NCBI GenBank assembly: GCA_021794275.1
Contig: JAJYRD010000042.1
Span: 1 to 34,115, forward strand
Origin: Pseudomonadota bacterium
GTDB lineage: Bacteria > Pseudomonadota > Gammaproteobacteria > Acidiferrobacterales > Acidiferrobacteraceae
DNA length: 34,115 nucleotides
Reading direction: 5' to 3'
Program-made: the position numbers and the translations under genes
The notes under the pieces: model-generated
The model's database searches: none
What the model saw: only the letters and a program-made list of their open reading frames with translations
What the model was told of the DNA's origin: nothing
Shown here: positions 32,401 through 34,115 of the stretch, in pieces
How the letters are laid out: every line of letters begins with the position of its first letter
Numbering within the stretch: position 1 is the stretch's first letter

Positions 32401-32442
32401 TCATCCCAACATCCCGACCAAATCTTCAGCGCGTAGGCAGCG
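32401..32442 (-). pseudogene. Remnant of a tyrosine integrase 3' end
   Basis: On the minus strand these bases read RCLRAEDLVGMLG-stop. The intact integrase at the right ends YTHLRAEDLVGMLG-stop. The match breaks off upstream. It is a relic of a second, related integrase gene, and the segment 32443-33190 lies between the two copies. Confidence 0.8.
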
Positions 32443-32513
32443 GTGGCGATGGGCTGAAATTGCGGGTGGTGGTGACGCTGCTGCGTGGCCCTTAGTATCC
32501 GGATTCTGTGGGA

Positions 32514-32843
32514 TCACACCGGCATATAAAAGATACAGTAACCCTTCGGGCTGACATGTCCTTGAACGACTTGGCAGGTTCCATCCTGCATCATGCCCGA
32601 ACCCATGGCGCCCATCATGCCGTGTCCCGCTGTGCCTCCCACCGGAATAAAGTGTTTACACATGCCGCACATTTTCCGTCCGTTGGGATGGTTTTGGTAA
32701 TGGGCAAGGGCTTTGGTCACCTTCGCCGATGTAGCAGCCTTCGCTGTCGGTTCCCCTAGAAACGGAACAATGGCTACTGCCGAGGCTGTTATGAGTGCTT
32801 TTTTCATCCAAGCGCGCCGCGAAACCAATCTGGATTTATCCAT
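32514..32843 (-). CDS. High-potential iron-sulfur protein (HiPIP/Iro-like) with Tat signal
   Basis: A 109-aa protein. A twin-arginine signal (SRRAWMKKAL, Arg9-Arg10) with a cleavage site near AKA37 sends the folded protein to the periplasm. Four cysteines, Cys59, Cys62, Cys90 and Cys103 (C-x2-C-x27-C-x12-C), and SPKGYC match the 4Fe-4S ligands of HiPIP and of Iro from Acidithiobacillus. The gap between Cys62 and Cys90 is longer than usual because of a His/Met/Gly-rich insertion (GHGMMGAMGSGMM). HiPIPs carry electrons between periplasmic dehydrogenases or cytochrome complexes and oxidases. Here it is cargo at the element's right end. Confidence 0.88.
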   Translation of the reverse strand: MDKSRLVSRRAWMKKALITASAVAIVPFLGEPTAKAATSAKVTKALAHYQNHPNGRKMCGMCKHFIPVGGTAGHGMMGAMGSGMMQDGTCQVVQGHVSPKGYCIFYMPV

Positions 32844-32885
32844 AAAACTGCCCCTTATAGAAAATCGGTCAAACTACTGTACGCT

Positions 32886-32900
32886 ACGATAACGTATCGT
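32886..32900. promoter_or_regulatory. Palindrome ACGATA-ACG-TATCGT between divergent genes
   Basis: A perfect 6-bp inverted repeat with a 3-bp centre lies between the HiPIP gene and the divergent membrane-protein gene, followed by CGG and seven T residues. It could be a shared operator. Confidence 0.4.
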
Positions 32901-32945
32901 CGGTTTTTTTGCTTCGTCACACAAGTCCCATAAAGGAGACATATT

Positions 32946-33170
32946 ATGTCTGAAACCATGCCGGGTACTGGAATGTGGCCCTTTGGCCCCCTGATGATGC
33001 TGGGGATTGCGGTGATCATTATCTTGCCATTCTGGTTGATCTTCTCTAAGGCTGGCTACTCGAAGTGGCTCAGTCTGCTCATGGTGGTGCCGCTCGTAAA
33101 TGTGATACTCCTGTATTTTCTTGCGTTCTCTCAGTGGCCAAGCCGCGGAAATAACCACAAGCAAGAGTAG
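32946..33170 (+). CDS. Small membrane protein with two TM helices
   Basis: A 74-aa protein with AAAGGAG before ATG 32946. Two hydrophobic helices are clear: about 13-33 (LMMLGIAVIIILPFWLIF) and 40-62 (WLSLLMVVPLVNVILLYFLAF), separated by SKAGYSK. The tail is polar (SRGNNHKQE). It is divergent from the HiPIP gene and shares its upstream region. A link to electron transport or metal handling is possible only by context. Confidence 0.65.
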   Translation: MSETMPGTGMWPFGPLMMLGIAVIIILPFWLIFSKAGYSKWLSLLMVVPLVNVILLYFLAFSQWPSRGNNHKQE

Positions 33171-33190
33171 CGGCTGACCCGGGAGATCCT

Positions 33191-34115
33191 TCACCCCAAC
33201 ATCCCCACCAGATCCTCGGCCCTCAGATGAGTGTACCGCTTCAGCATCTGCAGGGTCTTATGCCCCGTGATCGCCGCCACCTGCATCGGGTTCAGGCCCC
33301 TCTCAAAGAGTCGCGAGGTCGCCTCGTGGCGCAGGTCATGGAAGGTCAGGCCCTCGATGCCAGCGGCCCCACAGACCCGCTCAAAGGCCTGGGAGATCGA
33401 GTCGGGACGTAGGCCCCACACTCTCCCGTCGATACGCCGGGGGAGCCCGTCAAGGACCGCCAGCGCGGCTATGGAGAGCGGTACCCGCCTGGGCGTGCCG
33501 GTCTTGGTCTCGGGGATCAGCAGGACCCGGGCCCGCCGATCCAGATGCTCCCAACACATCGCCGCGATCTCCCCTCGCCGCATCGCGGTCTCTATGGCCC
33601 ATGTGATGATCGGGCCGATCTCGCCACTGGCAGCGGCCGACAGGAGCCGGGCTTGCTCATCGTCTACTAGGCGACGGGTACGGGCGTTAGGTGCAGGGGG
33701 TCGGCGAATATCGCGAACCGGGTTCACAAGCGCGATTCCCCATTCCTTGCGGGCGGTCTCAAAGACGTGGCCTAAGATATTCATCTCACGTCCGACCGTG
33801 GCGGGCGACACTTCTTTTAGGCGGTTATCACGCCAGAGGGCGAGGTCGGTGCCGCGAATGGATGCGATCGACCGGCGGGCGAGGGGGCTCTCTCGGAATC
33901 GGTTGAGGCGGTAGCGTTCGATCTGCGCGCCTTTTTTGGCGGACACAATCTCACGTTCGTAGCGGTTCAGGAGGTCGCCAAGGGTGGTGTTTTCCACTTC
34001 GGTCCGGGAAACAAAGACCCCCCGGGCGATTTCGTTTTCGATCCCAGATGCCCAGGCTTGAGCCTGCGCCTTGGTATCACAGGTCTTAGTGATTCGCCCA
34101 TGACCTTCCCGCTGG
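33191..34115 (-). CDS. int: Tyrosine-type integrase, 5' end outside the window
   Basis: The frame is open from the stop at 33191 to the right edge, so the true start is beyond 34115; an internal GTG at 33997 is not the likely start. The visible part holds an arm-binding N-terminal domain (GRITKTCDTKAQAQAWASGIE), a SAM-like domain (TTLGDLLNRYEREI, SPATVGREMNILGHVFETA) and the catalytic residues: AMRRGEIAAM (Arg), ETKTGTPRRVPLS (Lys), HDLRHE (HxxR), ITGHKT (His) and KRYTHL (Tyr). It should insert and excise the element at the tRNA-Val 3' end. Confidence 0.93.
   Translation of the reverse strand, partial: QREGHGRITKTCDTKAQAQAWASGIENEIARGVFVSRTEVENTTLGDLLNRYEREIVSAKKGAQIERYRLNRFRESPLARRSIASIRGTDLALWRDNRLKEVSPATVGREMNILGHVFETARKEWGIALVNPVRDIRRPPAPNARTRRLVDDEQARLLSAAASGEIGPIITWAIETAMRRGEIAAMCWEHLDRRARVLLIPETKTGTPRRVPLSIAALAVLDGLPRRIDGRVWGLRPDSISQAFERVCGAAGIEGLTFHDLRHEATSRLFERGLNPMQVAAITGHKTLQMLKRYTHLRAEDLVGMLG

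Noticed and set aside
32514-32759. Plus-strand frame opposite the HiPIP gene
   Set aside because: It has no signal or family features; the minus strand has a Tat signal and four conserved cysteines.

Overview
The window looks like part of an integrative mobilizable/conjugative element in a GC-rich, probably acidophilic chemolithotrophic proteobacterium (Acidithiobacillus/Acidiferrobacter-like). That guess rests on the high GC content, an Iro/HiPIP-like iron-sulfur protein, a RIT element and metal-efflux cargo. The host assignment is an inference.

Left flank (1-2614): a VapBC-type toxin-antitoxin pair, then a decayed stub of a type I DNA methyltransferase (hsdM) and a frameshifted NYN-domain ribonuclease gene. 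At 2615-2662 lies a 48-bp 3' fragment of a tRNA-Val(CAC) gene on the minus strand. It is read as the left attachment end of the element. The element's tyrosine integrase runs off the right edge (33191->34115, minus strand), so an intact tRNA-Val is predicted just outside the window.

Element backbone (about 2663-20454 and 31500 onward): an AlpA-like HTH gene, small unknown genes and an 1114-aa primase/helicase with Toprim-like and QxxGRxR motifs. Next comes a leftward operon whose order and position resemble stbABC of R388-type plasmids: a small DNA-binding-type protein, a ParA/MinD-like ATPase and a one-TM protein, followed by a C4 zinc-finger protein. A candidate oriT rich in direct repeats and hairpins follows. 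The rightward transfer block holds a MOBF (TrwC-type) relaxase-helicase, an Mrr-like PD-(D/E)XK protein, a beta-barrel-type protein, a glycine-zipper lipoprotein, small proteins, a coiled-coil protein and a TrwB/VirD4-type coupling protein. No mating-pair-formation genes are visible, so the element may borrow a type IV secretion channel. Five copies of a sharp motif, AATTTCC-N7-CAGCTA, stand 30-50 nt before five gene starts, on both strands. Four are followed by a short hairpin beside the ribosome-binding site.

Nested insertions (21250-31499): the antirestriction gene ardC is cut in two by a RIT (recombinase-in-trio) element with three overlapping tyrosine recombinase genes and 14-bp terminal inverted repeats. 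Inside the right end of the RIT sits a 4535-bp ISL3-family transposon with 24-bp inverted repeats and an exact 8-bp target duplication. It carries a zinc-type ArsR/SmtB regulator with a recognisable operator-promoter, a CzcD-like efflux pump, a second CDF-type membrane protein and a YnfA protein. Its transposase has a stop codon and a frameshift, so the transposon is probably fixed.

Right part (31500-34115): the 3' end of ardC, two small genes sharing GTCAC-N-GTGAC operators, a remnant of an integrase 3' end, a HiPIP gene with an unusual Met/Gly-rich insertion, a small membrane protein and the integrase.
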